Positions 25,693 to 34,720 of a DNA stretch of 64,000 nucleotides are shown here, piece by piece. Positions within the stretch are counted from its first letter, which is position 1; the number at the start of each line of letters is the position of its first letter. Made by a program: the position numbers and the translations under genes. The notes under the pieces are model-generated. The model was not told the origin of the DNA. It did not search any database and was given only the letters and a program-made list of their open reading frames with translations. Source of the DNA: an uncultured Clostridia bacterium (GTDB lineage Bacteria > Bacillota > Clostridia > Lachnospirales > CAG-274); contig CALWLD010000010.1 in the NCBI GenBank assembly GCA_944381435.1, forward strand, positions 1 through 64,000, written 5' to 3'.

Positions 25693-26127
25693 TTGAAGAA
25701 AGTAAACGGCAAGTATTATGATTGGTCTTCAATAGATATAAATATTGACGGTTTAATCGTTGAACCACAAGAAATAACTTATGATGACGAGCTAGAAAAA
25801 GAGCAAGTTTATGGGCTAGGAAATAAGCCACGAGGTTATGGTACTGGTAATTATAAACCTAACTTAAAAATGTCTTTTTTAAGAGAAGATTATGAAGAAA
25901 TTCTTACATACTGTAAAAATAAAGGAATTAATTTTTATAAATTAGTTATAGATAAGATTGTAGTTAGCTATGCAGATGATGGAGAAGAAACAGTTGTTGA
26001 TACTATAACAAAAATAACACCAGCTAAGCGTAGTGGTGGTGGTAAACAAGGTGATAAAAATATGCTTGTTGATATAGAATTTATAGTTTTTGGTGAAATA
26101 ATAATGAACGGCGTTAAGCCTATTTAA
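25693..26127 (+). CDS. tail tube protein
   Basis: The 144-residue protein directly follows the sheath gene, as tube genes do. It has a DWSSIDINIDG start and a beta-rich middle (YGLGNKPRGYGTGNYKPNL), ending with a VDIEFIVFGEIIMNGVKP strand. TTG 25693 is taken as start since AGGAGGTG precedes it by seven bases; the GTG upstream lies within the ribosome site. Confidence 0.8.
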   Translation: MKKVNGKYYDWSSIDINIDGLIVEPQEITYDDELEKEQVYGLGNKPRGYGTGNYKPNLKMSFLREDYEEILTYCKNKGINFYKLVIDKIVVSYADDGEETVVDTITKITPAKRSGGGKQGDKNMLVDIEFIVFGEIIMNGVKPI

Positions 26128-26141
26128 TGGAGGTAAAAAAT

Positions 26142-26546
26142 ATGCAAGAAATTAATAATCAAGAAATAATTAATCAAGGTAGTTTTAATCAAGAAATGAT
26201 TAAACAAGAAGAAACAAAACAAGAGTTATTAACTGAAGAAAAGCTGAAAGAAAGGTACGGAAAAGTTTACAAAATAGATATAGATTTAGATTTAGAAGAT
26301 ATTAGTGAAAGTTTTGCATTTTATTTTAAAGCACCACACACAGCTAGTGTTGATAGATATATAAAAAATGTTAATAAAAATGCATTAAAAGCAGGTACTG
26401 TATTTGTTAAAGAAAATGTTATAGAAGAGCAGAAAGAAAAACTAGAAAAGGTAATAGAAGAATATGTTGGTTTATCACAAAGTATATCTTCAAAATTATT
26501 AGGATTTTTAGGTTTTACAGATAGTATTGTAGCAAAAAAGCTATAG
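26142..26546 (+). CDS. tail assembly chaperone, short form
   Basis: The 134-residue zero-frame product lies between tube and tape-measure genes, the place of gpG/gp41-type chaperones. The start is ATG 26142 with GGAGGT seven bases upstream. The N-terminus is Q/N/E-rich, followed by a domain with ISESFAFYFKAPHTASVDRY. It ends just after an A-AAAA-AG slip site that allows a longer product to 26752. Confidence 0.8.
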   Translation: MQEINNQEIINQGSFNQEMIKQEETKQELLTEEKLKERYGKVYKIDIDLDLEDISESFAFYFKAPHTASVDRYIKNVNKNALKAGTVFVKENVIEEQKEKLEKVIEEYVGLSQSISSKLLGFLGFTDSIVAKKL

Positions 26547-26752
26547 AAACTATAGAAGATGATATAACATTTTTAGATGAAATAATACTACATATTTATA
26601 AATATTTGCCTAAGTCTTATATAAATGATGATTTATATAGTTTAAATTTAGAAGAATTATTTAGGCTATATATTTTATCTAAAAAAGCAAAAGAGCTAGA
26701 AGTTTCTACTATACAAAATGCAATAGCTAAAGCTTTTAGCAGTGAAAAATAA
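26142..26752 (+). CDS. tail assembly chaperone, -1 frameshift extended form
   Basis: At A-AAA-AAG (26534-26540) ribosomes can slip back one base and continue past the TAG. The -1 frame, read from codon 26540, is open for 70 further codons to TAA at 26750-26752, with AIETIEDDITFLDEI right after the slip and a helical end (SKKAKELEVSTIQNAIAKAF). No independent ribosome site precedes the second frame. This gpG/gpGT-style pair is conserved in long-tailed phages and guides tape measure folding. Confidence 0.8.
26534..26540 (+). promoter_or_regulatory. programmed -1 ribosomal frameshift site
   Basis: The heptamer A-AAA-AAG fits X-XXY-YYZ in the correct phase and lies two codons before the zero-frame stop TAG (26544-26546). 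No strong stem-loop is evident just downstream. Confidence 0.8.
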
Positions 26753-26768
26753 ATAATTTATTTAATAA

Positions 26769-26789
26769 GAGTAGGGCTTTGCCCTACTC
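26769..26789 (+). terminator. hairpin upstream of the tape measure gene
   Basis: GAGTAGGGC pairs exactly with GCCCTACTC around TTT. No T tract follows on the plus strand, so it may only attenuate or stabilise the transcript and not terminate it. Confidence 0.4.
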
Positions 26790-26818
26790 AAAATTAAAAT
26801 AAGGAAAGGAGGTAAAAA

Positions 26819-29194
26819 ATGGAGTCTATTTTTAGGTTATCGGTAATAGTAAATATGATTGATAACATTACTGGGATAAGTAAAAAAGTTAATGGAAGCA
26901 TAGAAACATTAAAAAGTGGAATAGATAAGCTTAACAATAAATTTAAGGAAATGGCAAAATCGGGCTTTTTAATGGTTGGTACAGGAACTATTATAGCTAA
27001 GTCGTTACTAACACCAGTAAAGGCTACTTATGAAACAAAAAAGGCTTTAGGTGAACTTGCAAGCTTAGGCTATGAAAGTTTAGAAACAATAGAAAATGCA
27101 GCAAAAGATTTTTCTAATGAGTTTGCAGGAACAACTAAATCACAGTTTATAACGGCTGCTTATGATATAAAAAGTGGTATAGCTAGTTTAAGTGATGAAG
27201 GGGTAGCAGAATTTACTAAACTATCAGGCTTAACGGCAAAAGCTACAAAATCTACTATTGAAGAAATGACAAGTTTATTTGCTACAGGTTATGGTATATA
27301 TAAAGATTATTATAGCAGTTTATCAGATATTGAATTTGGTGAAATGTTTAGTGCTGGTATATCAAAATCTGTACAACAATTTAAAACAACAGGTTCAGAA
27401 ATGGCTAGTGCAATAGAAAGTTTAGGAGCATCAGCTACAAGTGCAAATGTACCACTAGAAGAGCAGTTAGCTATATTAGGTATGTTACAAGCTACTATGA
27501 GTGGTAGCGAAGCAGGTACAAAATACACAGCATTTTTAAATAGTGCAGCCAAAGCAGGTAAAAATTTAGGATTAGAATTTACAGATGCAAACAATAGATT
27601 ATTATCTATGCCAGAAATATTAGAGCAGATAAAAGGTAAATTTGGAGAAACACTTGATGCAAGCGAAAAACTACAATTACAGGAAGCCTTTGGTACAGAA
27701 GAAGCAGTTAAACTTATAGAGTTACTTTATAACAAAACAGGAGATTTACAAGGCAATATATTAACTTTATATGACACAATGGGGCAAGGTACAAATGTTG
27801 CAAATGGTATGGTTAATGCTATGACTTCTGTTGATGATGGGCAAAAATTTATTATTTTAAAACAACGTATACAAAATATAGTTGAAGAAATAGGTAATAA
27901 TATGTTGCCTATAGTTAATGAATGGCTAGATAAGGGGGCAGTTATACTTGAACATATAAGTGATTGGATTTCTAAAAACGGAGAGCTAGTTGGAAATATA
28001 GGTATTGTTCTTGTTAGCATTGCAGGGCTATTAACAGTAATAGGTAGCTTAAAGCTTACCTTTGGGCTTATAGGTGGAGCAGTAACAACAAGTATTAAAG
28101 TATTTGGTAGCTTTAATAATGGTATGAAAAAAGTTAAGGACACTATGGATACAGTTAGAATATACAGTATGTATGCAGGTGATGCTTTAAAATTATCTAC
28201 TACAAAAATGAAAAATGGCTTAAACTTATTAACTACACCTTTAAAGGCAGTAGGCAAAGGTATTGTATCTTTTGGTAAACAAGCTTTTATAACAGCAACA
28301 ACACAATTACCAGCATTAATATCTAGTTGTTGGAGTTTTACAGTAGCATTATTATCTAATCCTATAACGTGGATAATAGCAGCTATAATAGGGCTTATAG
28401 CAGTTATAGTGCTTTTATGGACAAATTGGGATAAGGTTAGTGCTTGGCTTAAAGATGTATGGAACAGTGTTGTAAATGGTGTTGTAGCAGGTTGGAACTG
28501 GTTAAAAGGTATATTGCAAGATACACCTAACTGGTTGCTTATAGTTTTATCAGCTTTTATGCCTTTTATTGGCTTACCACTTTTGATTATAAAAAACTGG
28601 GATACATTAAAACAAGGTTTTATAAATATATGGAACAGTATAAAAGAAGGCTTTGTAAACTTTTTTACAAATTTTATACCGAACCTTTTAGAAAGTGGCA
28701 AGAAAATAATGACTACAATAGCAGAAGGTATAAAAAGTGCAGTAATGGCTCCTGTTAATGCTATAAAAAATGGCTTTGCAAAAGTAAGACAATATTTACC
28801 ATTTTCAGATGCTAAAGAAGGACCTTTATCAGATTTAACATTATCTGGCAGTAGAATAAATACAACTATAGCAGAAGGTATGTATTTAACAAAAGATGTG
28901 CCAGCTATGGCAATAAATGATAGTTTTAGCAGAGTAAATAATGTTGTAGATTTTTATGACTTTAAAGATATGCAAAGTTTAAAATCATTAGAGCCAGATA
29001 CAATTACTACTGTTAATTTAGAAGAAATTATATCAAACTCAAAAAGTAATATAGAAGAGTTTAACAGTGAAACTAAAAAAGAAACTACAAACTATATTAC
29101 TATACAAATAAATGCAAAAGATTTACAAGACCTTAAGAAAATACTTGATTTTGTAGAAGAAGTTACAGAAGAAGCTGAAAAAGAAACAGCTTAA
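26819..29194 (+). CDS. tail tape measure protein
   Basis: The 791-residue protein sets tail length. It has the phage tail tape measure core (AAKDFSNEFAGTTKSQFITA, SGSEAGTKYTAFLNSAAKAG, then DASEKLQLQEAFGTEEAVKL) and several hydrophobic segments at about residues 395-420 and 505-545 (ITWIIAAIIGLIAVIVLLW). The C-terminal part carries the PFSDAKEGPLSDLTLSG signature common in Mu-like tape measures. ATG after AAAGGAGG. Confidence 0.93.
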   Translation: MESIFRLSVIVNMIDNITGISKKVNGSIETLKSGIDKLNNKFKEMAKSGFLMVGTGTIIAKSLLTPVKATYETKKALGELASLGYESLETIENAAKDFSNEFAGTTKSQFITAAYDIKSGIASLSDEGVAEFTKLSGLTAKATKSTIEEMTSLFATGYGIYKDYYSSLSDIEFGEMFSAGISKSVQQFKTTGSEMASAIESLGASATSANVPLEEQLAILGMLQATMSGSEAGTKYTAFLNSAAKAGKNLGLEFTDANNRLLSMPEILEQIKGKFGETLDASEKLQLQEAFGTEEAVKLIELLYNKTGDLQGNILTLYDTMGQGTNVANGMVNAMTSVDDGQKFIILKQRIQNIVEEIGNNMLPIVNEWLDKGAVILEHISDWISKNGELVGNIGIVLVSIAGLLTVIGSLKLTFGLIGGAVTTSIKVFGSFNNGMKKVKDTMDTVRIYSMYAGDALKLSTTKMKNGLNLLTTPLKAVGKGIVSFGKQAFITATTQLPALISSCWSFTVALLSNPITWIIAAIIGLIAVIVLLWTNWDKVSAWLKDVWNSVVNGVVAGWNWLKGILQDTPNWLLIVLSAFMPFIGLPLLIIKNWDTLKQGFINIWNSIKEGFVNFFTNFIPNLLESGKKIMTTIAEGIKSAVMAPVNAIKNGFAKVRQYLPFSDAKEGPLSDLTLSGSRINTTIAEGMYLTKDVPAMAINDSFSRVNNVVDFYDFKDMQSLKSLEPDTITTVNLEEIISNSKSNIEEFNSETKKETTNYITIQINAKDLQDLKKILDFVEEVTEEAEKETA

Positions 29195-29207
29195 AGGTGG
29201 TGCTTAT

Positions 29208-29822
29208 ATGGGTGTTATAGATGACAATGATATTAAGTTAAATGGTAAGTTACTTGCTGGAATTATAAAATCTTTAGAAATAAAAGGTAGTGCTATTGTA
29301 GAAGAACTAGAAGTTGAAGGTAAAGGAAAGAAACCTATACAAGCTACAGGTTTTGAAGATAGCAGTATAAACTTAGATTTAATATTATTAGATGATATAA
29401 ATGGAAAAACTAAAGAAGAAAAACTTCAAAGCATACAAGATATTTTTAAAACTAAAAATCAAAAAGTACCTAACATTTATAATGTTGTAAATAAATATAT
29501 AAATCAAAGGGGAATATATAAAGTTATTGTTAAAGACTTTTCAAGTAAGCTAGCTAATAATAAATCGGAAATAGCAGTTACATTAACATTTAGAGAATAT
29601 GAAGCCGTTACTATAAAGGCTAGTAAAAAATCTAATAAAACAGGAAGTAATTCAAAAAATAATAGCAAAAAATCTAATACTATAAATTATGACAATCAAG
29701 ACTGGTTAAATTACTTAAATGGAGATAGGGGACTTGCACCTTCTAATGTAAGTCAAGGAAGAAGCGACCCTTTTAAAAATTCGCCAGTTAGTCCATATTT
29801 TGGAGTTAAAGGTAAGAAATAA
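29208..29822 (+). CDS. phage tail/baseplate protein (204 aa, gp43 position)
   Basis: Lies between tape measure and hub genes. The N-terminal 140 residues look like a baseplate adaptor fold (LAGIIKSLEIKGSAIVEELE, then TLTFREYEAVTIKAS). A serine/asparagine/lysine-rich linker follows. In Mu this place is held by the DNA-circularisation protein gp43. I place it in the baseplate by context only. AAAGGTGG precedes the ATG. Confidence 0.6.
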   Translation: MGVIDDNDIKLNGKLLAGIIKSLEIKGSAIVEELEVEGKGKKPIQATGFEDSSINLDLILLDDINGKTKEEKLQSIQDIFKTKNQKVPNIYNVVNKYINQRGIYKVIVKDFSSKLANNKSEIAVTLTFREYEAVTIKASKKSNKTGSNSKNNSKKSNTINYDNQDWLNYLNGDRGLAPSNVSQGRSDPFKNSPVSPYFGVKGKK

Positions 29823-29824
29823 AT

Positions 29825-30580
29825 ATGTATAAAGAAGACGAATATTTTTCACCAGAAGTAATAGTTAGGATAGGTGAATATATTTTTTCTAAGTATATAA
29901 CTTTAAACTTAAAATTAGATATAGAAAAAAATTTTGATTTTGCTATTATAAAGTTTTCAGAAAAGTTATTAGATGAAATATTAGTAAATAAAAATGATGA
30001 AGTTGTTATAGAGCTTGGATATAATAACAAACTTGAAAAGGTATTTACAGGCTATGTAACAGATGTTAAAGATTTTGAAGTTACAGCTAAAAATAAATTT
30101 TTAAATTTAGTTAATACAAATATAAATAAAAGCTTTACAAATGCAACTTTTGATGAGGTTTTAAAATTTATATTAAATCAAGCTAGTATACAAGAAATGT
30201 CTATAAAAAACAATGATACAGTTATGAAAAGTTTAGTAAGTATAAAAAATAAAAATGGACTAGATGCTATTAAATATTTAGAACAAAAATTTAATATAAA
30301 AGAAAGCCTTTACTTTTTTAAAAATGATAAATTTTTCTATAATGATAAAGAAAAACAAAAACAATTATATGAGCTTATTTATGGTAGTAATATATTAAAT
30401 TTACAAAATTTATGTCCGAAAGTTTGGGAGATTGAAACTATATCAATGCCTAAATTAAATTTATTAGATGATATTTATATAGAACATTACAAGTTAACAG
30501 GTACTTTTAAAGCAGAAAAAATAAATTTTATAGTTAATGATTATGGTTTTGTAAGAACTAAAATAACTATTAGGGAGTGA
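29825..30580 (+). CDS. baseplate hub protein (gpD / Mu gp44-like)
   Basis: The 251-residue protein has a gp27/gpD-like layout: beta-rich N-terminus with VVIELGYNNKLEKVFTGYVT, then a domain beginning TFDEVLKFILNQASI. It matches the late-control protein D/hub family, the central part of the baseplate. It directly precedes the spike gene. Confidence 0.75.
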   Translation: MYKEDEYFSPEVIVRIGEYIFSKYITLNLKLDIEKNFDFAIIKFSEKLLDEILVNKNDEVVIELGYNNKLEKVFTGYVTDVKDFEVTAKNKFLNLVNTNINKSFTNATFDEVLKFILNQASIQEMSIKNNDTVMKSLVSIKNKNGLDAIKYLEQKFNIKESLYFFKNDKFFYNDKEKQKQLYELIYGSNILNLQNLCPKVWEIETISMPKLNLLDDIYIEHYKLTGTFKAEKINFIVNDYGFVRTKITIRE

Positions 30581-30584
30581 TTTT

Positions 30585-30872
30585 ATGAGTAGTGGAAATG
30601 TAAAAAGTGCTATAGTTAAAAATATAAAAGAGTACTTATATGAAAATTTTAACCATATTTTTATACCACCTTGTCTATTAGCTAAGGTTACCAAAATAGA
30701 AGGTAGTAAAGTAAATCTTAAAATTTTAGATGTAAACAAAAATGAAGATGAAACATACCCAGAACTTGCAAACATAGATACAGATATACCAGTAGAACTA
30801 GATGATATAGTAGTCCTTAATTTTATTAATGGTGAGCTTGAATATCCTATTATAGTAAGAAAGTTGGGATAA
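30585..30872 (+). CDS. baseplate spike / gp45-like protein
   Basis: The 95-residue protein looks like an OB-fold (LLAKVTKIEGSKVNLKILDV and IPVELDDIVVLNFINGE). OB-fold starts are typical of gpV/gp45 spikes, but the long beta-helix tip of classic spikes is absent. The short size is therefore unusual. Order hub-spike-wedge supports the call. Confidence 0.65.
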   Translation: MSSGNVKSAIVKNIKEYLYENFNHIFIPPCLLAKVTKIEGSKVNLKILDVNKNEDETYPELANIDTDIPVELDDIVVLNFINGELEYPIIVRKLG

Positions 30873-30873
30873 T

Positions 30874-31254
30874 ATGCAAGATATTAAATTTGATTTTAAT
30901 AACTCAATAATAATAAAAGATAATGATATTATTAAAATCGAAGATAATGAAGAAATAGTGCAAAATATAAAAATAGAAATGCTAACTAATGAAGGAGATG
31001 TATTTTATGACTTAGAGTTTGGCTATTCATTATACGAGTTTTTACATAGAGAGCTAGATGAAATGTTAATAAATGAAATAAAACACAGAATAATTACAAA
31101 GTTATCAAGAAGAGACTATGTAGAGTCTAGCAGTATTAAAATAAATGTAGTAGAAAAAATAGACAAGCTTATATTTAACATTAGCTTTTATATAAATAAA
31201 TATTTTTCTGAAATAACTTTGCTACTTGATAGGGCAAAAGTGGAGGTGATATAA
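30874..31254 (+). CDS. baseplate wedge protein (gpW/gp25-like, Mu gp46)
   Basis: The 126-residue protein has a gp25-like core: EIVQNIKIEMLTNEGDVFYDLEFGYSL-type segment (read in parts) followed by IINEIKH-like helix and a SRRDYVESSSIKINVVEKID strand. It links hub to baseplate J. Start ATG one base after the spike stop. Confidence 0.8.
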   Translation: MQDIKFDFNNSIIIKDNDIIKIEDNEEIVQNIKIEMLTNEGDVFYDLEFGYSLYEFLHRELDEMLINEIKHRIITKLSRRDYVESSSIKINVVEKIDKLIFNISFYINKYFSEITLLLDRAKVEVI

Positions 31255-32385
31255 ATTAACAGGGAAACACTAGATAAACTAATACCTATAAAAACTATTG
31301 ATGAAGAAAAGGAAAAATTAATTGAACAATTAGAGCAAGAAAACTTTGAGCTTAAAAACTTTGAAACAGGTTCAGTAATAGGTACTATAATAATGATTTT
31401 TTTAAGAATAAAAATAGAGTTATTAATGTTAATAAGAAAAATATATTTAGGTATGTTTGTTAAATCTTCTAACGAAGAGTGGCTTGACAATAAAGCTGAA
31501 GACTATGGCAAATATAGAAAACAAGCTACAAAAACAGAAGGTTATTTAACTATAGAAAAGCTAGATATGGAAAAAGAATTAATAGTGCCTAAGGGCTATG
31601 TTTTTAAAACGTTAGCTAGCATTGCAGGTAAAGAATATAGATTTATATCAACAGAAAAAACAATAATAAAAGCAAATGAAGATAAAGGCAAAATACATAT
31701 ATTAGCAGAAGAAACAGGCTCTAAATATAATGTACCTTTAAATAGTATAAGACAGTCTTTGATACACATAGAAAATGTAAAAAACTTAACTAATGAAGAA
31801 GGGTGGCTTATAAAAGAAGGCTCAGATACAGAATTAGATGAAAGCTTTAGGCAAAGAACGTTAAATACTTGGGCAGAACTTGCTACACACTCAACGGCTT
31901 TAAAATATAAAAATGTAGCTGAAAGTGTAGAAGGTGTTTTATATGTAATAGTAAACGATATGCATCCACGAGGACAAGGTACAGTGGACATAGTTGTGGC
32001 TAGTTACAATGGAACAGCTGGAGAAAAGTTATTAAAAGATGTTGAAAATTCTATTGAAGATATAAAAGGAGTTTATGATGATGTACTTGTTAAATCGGCT
32101 GAAACAGTAGGTGTAGATGTAAACATAGTATTATACATAGATTACAATGCTTCTGAACAAGGACTTAAAGAAAGGGCTATTGAATATGTAAAAGGCTATT
32201 TTGAAATAAGTAATAAAAGAGAACTTAATACCTTATATTTATCTGAACTTATATTTTACGTAAGGAAAAATTTAGATGAAGAAATAACAGCAATAAAGGT
32301 AGTAGAGCCAGCTACAGATGTTAAATTAGAAAAAGATAAGGTTATTATACTTAATCAAGTTAATGTTAGCATAGAAAGAGTGTGA
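31255..32385 (+). CDS. baseplate J-like protein (Mu gp47)
   Basis: The protein carries the baseplate J signature: SSNEEWLDNKAEDYGKYRKQ, a PKGYVFKT strand, LAEETGSKYNVPLNSI, and EGSDTELDESFRQRTLNTWA. The conserved N-terminal region (NRETLDKLIPIKTIDEE) begins at 31255, directly after the previous stop, but the first codon is ATT. GGAGGTG lies seven bases upstream of that ATT. The first ATG (31393) has no ribosome site and would remove 46 conserved residues. A non-standard ATT start is therefore likely. Confidence 0.88.
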   Translation: MNRETLDKLIPIKTIDEEKEKLIEQLEQENFELKNFETGSVIGTIIMIFLRIKIELLMLIRKIYLGMFVKSSNEEWLDNKAEDYGKYRKQATKTEGYLTIEKLDMEKELIVPKGYVFKTLASIAGKEYRFISTEKTIIKANEDKGKIHILAEETGSKYNVPLNSIRQSLIHIENVKNLTNEEGWLIKEGSDTELDESFRQRTLNTWAELATHSTALKYKNVAESVEGVLYVIVNDMHPRGQGTVDIVVASYNGTAGEKLLKDVENSIEDIKGVYDDVLVKSAETVGVDVNIVLYIDYNASEQGLKERAIEYVKGYFEISNKRELNTLYLSELIFYVRKNLDEEITAIKVVEPATDVKLEKDKVIILNQVNVSIERV

Positions 32386-32389
32386 TTGT

Positions 32390-33205
32390 ATGTTTAATAA
32401 ATTTAGTGATTATATGTTTAGTTTGGTACATTATCCTCTTAAAGCGCTAAAAGAAAAAAGCAAAATTTATATTTTGTTTAAAGTAGTAGGTTTGCAATAT
32501 GATGACATAAAAAATAAGATTTTAGAAGTATCTAAACAAAGTAATATAAATACATCTACAGATATTTATTTAGATAAAATGGCTATTGATAGAAATATGT
32601 TTAGATATGAAGGCGAAGATGATGATAAGCTTAGAAGAAGGCTTATTTCTAAACCAGAAATAATGAAAAAGTCTGGTACAAAACAAGGTATAATACTTGC
32701 ATTAAATTCGCTAGGTTATGATGTGGAAATAGAGCCTTGTTATTTATATGATAAAAAACGATGGGCAGAATTTTATGTTGTAGTTATAGAAAATATAGAT
32801 AACAGTTACTACAATTTTAAAATAATAAAAGATACAGTTATGGAAGTTAAGCAGGCTTCAAGTAAGCCTAACTATGCTTATAAATTTATTATAAATAATT
32901 CTATAATTGAAAAGTTTACATATAAGCTAGATGTACTATTTAATATTAACTTTTGGGGAATTGTATCTAAAAAAATATATTATGATGGACAAATGCAATA
33001 CAACGGTGAATATGATTATGGCAAGTATTTATTATCAAATTTACCAGAAATAAACTTAAATAAGCTAGATTTAAAAATTACATTCAAAAATGATATTAAA
33101 AACAATGTTAGTGCAGAAACAATAACAGACTATAAATATAATGGCACTTATAAATATGATGGTTATATTTCATATATATCTGGAACAACAAAGGAGGAAC
33201 TATAG
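32390..33205 (+). CDS. tail protein I / Mu gp48-like baseplate protein
   Basis: The 271-residue protein has DKMAIDRNMFRYEGEDDDKL and RRRLISKPEIMKKSGTKQGI, as in the phage tail protein I/gp48 (DUF2313-like) family. It joins the tail fibre to the baseplate. Adjacent to J as in Mu and P2. Confidence 0.78.
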   Translation: MFNKFSDYMFSLVHYPLKALKEKSKIYILFKVVGLQYDDIKNKILEVSKQSNINTSTDIYLDKMAIDRNMFRYEGEDDDKLRRRLISKPEIMKKSGTKQGIILALNSLGYDVEIEPCYLYDKKRWAEFYVVVIENIDNSYYNFKIIKDTVMEVKQASSKPNYAYKFIINNSIIEKFTYKLDVLFNINFWGIVSKKIYYDGQMQYNGEYDYGKYLLSNLPEINLNKLDLKITFKNDIKNNVSAETITDYKYNGTYKYDGYISYISGTTKEEL

Positions 33206-33585
33206 TGGCAAATAGTATAACAACTAAAATAGCTAAAGAAAAGCTAATTAAGGCTAGATGTGGCGAAAAGCCCTTACCTAAAGTAATGAAGATGGCTTTT
33301 GGTAACGGTGGAACTAATGAAGGTGGAGAGCCTTTAGAAATAGATTTAGAACAAAGTACATTAAATAATGAAATAGGCAGAAAAAATATAGATGGATATA
33401 AAATAACAGCATATAACAGATGTGAATATTTTTGTACTTTGTTAGAAAATGAACTTGTTAATGAAAAAATAACAGAAGTTGCATTAATAGATGAAGAAGA
33501 TGATGTTATTGCTATAAGAAATTTTAAGGCAAAGTATAAAGATAATGATATGCAGTTAAGATTTTTTATAGAAGATGAATTTTAG
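33205..33585 (+). CDS. tail-collar fibre protein N-terminal domain (DUF3751-like)
   Basis: The 126-residue protein has the features MKMAFGNGGTNEGGEPL and NDMQLRFFIEDEF, typical of the short phage tail-collar fibre protein family. GTG start overlapping the gp48-like stop. It probably forms the attachment part of the fibre, which continues in the next gene. Confidence 0.7.
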   Translation: MANSITTKIAKEKLIKARCGEKPLPKVMKMAFGNGGTNEGGEPLEIDLEQSTLNNEIGRKNIDGYKITAYNRCEYFCTLLENELVNEKITEVALIDEEDDVIAIRNFKAKYKDNDMQLRFFIEDEF

Positions 33586-33600
33586 AAAGGTGGGAATAAT

Positions 33601-34266
33601 ATGGACTATTTTGAAACAAATGATACTACATTTAATCCTAACTTAGAAAAAATTTCAGAGACAGATAGAGTACACGCAAGTGTACCTAACGAAAGATTTG
33701 AGCAACTAATAAAAAATGATGTAGCCTTAAAAAATGAATTAGAAACGCATAATCATAATAACGACTATGCAGAAAAAAATCATAAACACGAAGAATATAT
33801 AACAAACGAAGAACTAGGTACTAGCTTAACTGGTGTTGCCAAAGAAAGTAGTGAATATAGTATAGAAAATAAAGTACAAGAAGTAGCTACTACAGTTAGT
33901 AATATTAATAATAGTATATCACAAAATTTACAAGGTGTTGCTAAAGAACGTAGTGAGTATAGTATAGAAGATAAAATTAGTGAAATTTTAAATAATGTTA
34001 ATAAAGGATGTATTAAAAGTGTACAGGTAATAACAGGGAGTATAACTAGCAGTGCAACTCATACTATAAACTCAGTAGATGTTAGTAAAACTTTTTTGAT
34101 TGCACAAGGCTTTAGTAATTATAGTAATGATGGTACTACTTCTGGCCATACAAGATCAGCTATGGTTAGTGCTCGCCTAACAAGCCCAACTCAAGTTTAT
34201 GTAAGTTATACTGGACATTCAATAAAAAGTTTAAGTTATAATGTACAGATTGTAGAATTTTATTAA
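33601..34266 (+). CDS. tail fibre protein
   Basis: The 221-residue protein has an HNHNNDYAEKNHKH metal-binding type segment (about residues 48-61). Two copies of a GVAKE-SEYSIE-K repeat (near residues 80 and 118) follow, then a beta-rich C-terminal receptor-type domain from about residue 140. It is short for a fibre. Ribosome site AAAGGTGGG. Confidence 0.7.
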   Translation: MDYFETNDTTFNPNLEKISETDRVHASVPNERFEQLIKNDVALKNELETHNHNNDYAEKNHKHEEYITNEELGTSLTGVAKESSEYSIENKVQEVATTVSNINNSISQNLQGVAKERSEYSIEDKISEILNNVNKGCIKSVQVITGSITSSATHTINSVDVSKTFLIAQGFSNYSNDGTTSGHTRSAMVSARLTSPTQVYVSYTGHSIKSLSYNVQIVEFY

Positions 34267-34281
34267 AAGGAGGTATATAAC

Positions 34282-34566
34282 TTGTATTATGCATATTTAG
34301 ATGAAAATTATTATTGCATTGCAATTTCTCGTTTAAGTGGAGAGATAGAATTAAATAAAAATATAATTAGAATAACAGACTATGATATAAATTATTTGAA
34401 AAGAAAATATGATATTATAAATAATGTATGGACTGATGAATATTTAAGGGAAGAAACAATACCTTTATATTCACAACAAGAAATAGTTAATGCACAAATA
34501 TTAACACAGCTTGAATATTTAACTTGTTTACAAGAACTTAATTCAATGAAAGGGGCGAACGTTTAA
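34282..34566 (+). CDS. small tail-associated protein (94 aa)
   Basis: TTG start after AAGGAGG. The start (YYAYLDENYYCIAISRLSGE) resembles the N-terminal strand of phage tail fibre assembly or receptor-associated small proteins; the rest is charged. Function is inferred from position only. Confidence 0.5.
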   Translation: MYYAYLDENYYCIAISRLSGEIELNKNIIRITDYDINYLKRKYDIINNVWTDEYLREETIPLYSQQEIVNAQILTQLEYLTCLQELNSMKGANV

Positions 34567-34718
34567 TGAATACATACGAAACTACAAAAATAATGATAGA
34601 AAGTGGCAATTATGAGAAAGAAAGTATGTTAAAAAAGCTTGATATATTTTTAAATTTTAACAGAATAACAATAGAAGAATATCAAGAACTAGTTAGCTTA
34701 ATAAATGGGGGTAATTAA
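34566..34718 (+). CDS. XkdX-like small phage protein (50 aa)
   Basis: The ATG overlaps the preceding stop (TAATG). The product is a 50-residue helical peptide (TTKIMIESGNYEKESMLKKL, then ITIEEYQELVSLI) whose layout matches the small XkdX-type proteins found just before holin genes in Gram-positive phages. Confidence 0.55.
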   Translation: MNTYETTKIMIESGNYEKESMLKKLDIFLNFNRITIEEYQELVSLINGGN

Positions 34719-34720
34719 AT

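Noticed and set aside
27727..28701. 324-codon minus-strand frame inside the tape measure gene
   Set aside because: It is fully antisense to a strongly supported tape measure gene, has no ribosome site and its composition is that of a complement frame.
31393..32385. ATG 31393 as the start of the baseplate J gene
   Set aside because: No ribosome site, and 46 conserved upstream residues in frame would be lost; the ATT at 31255 has a strong site.
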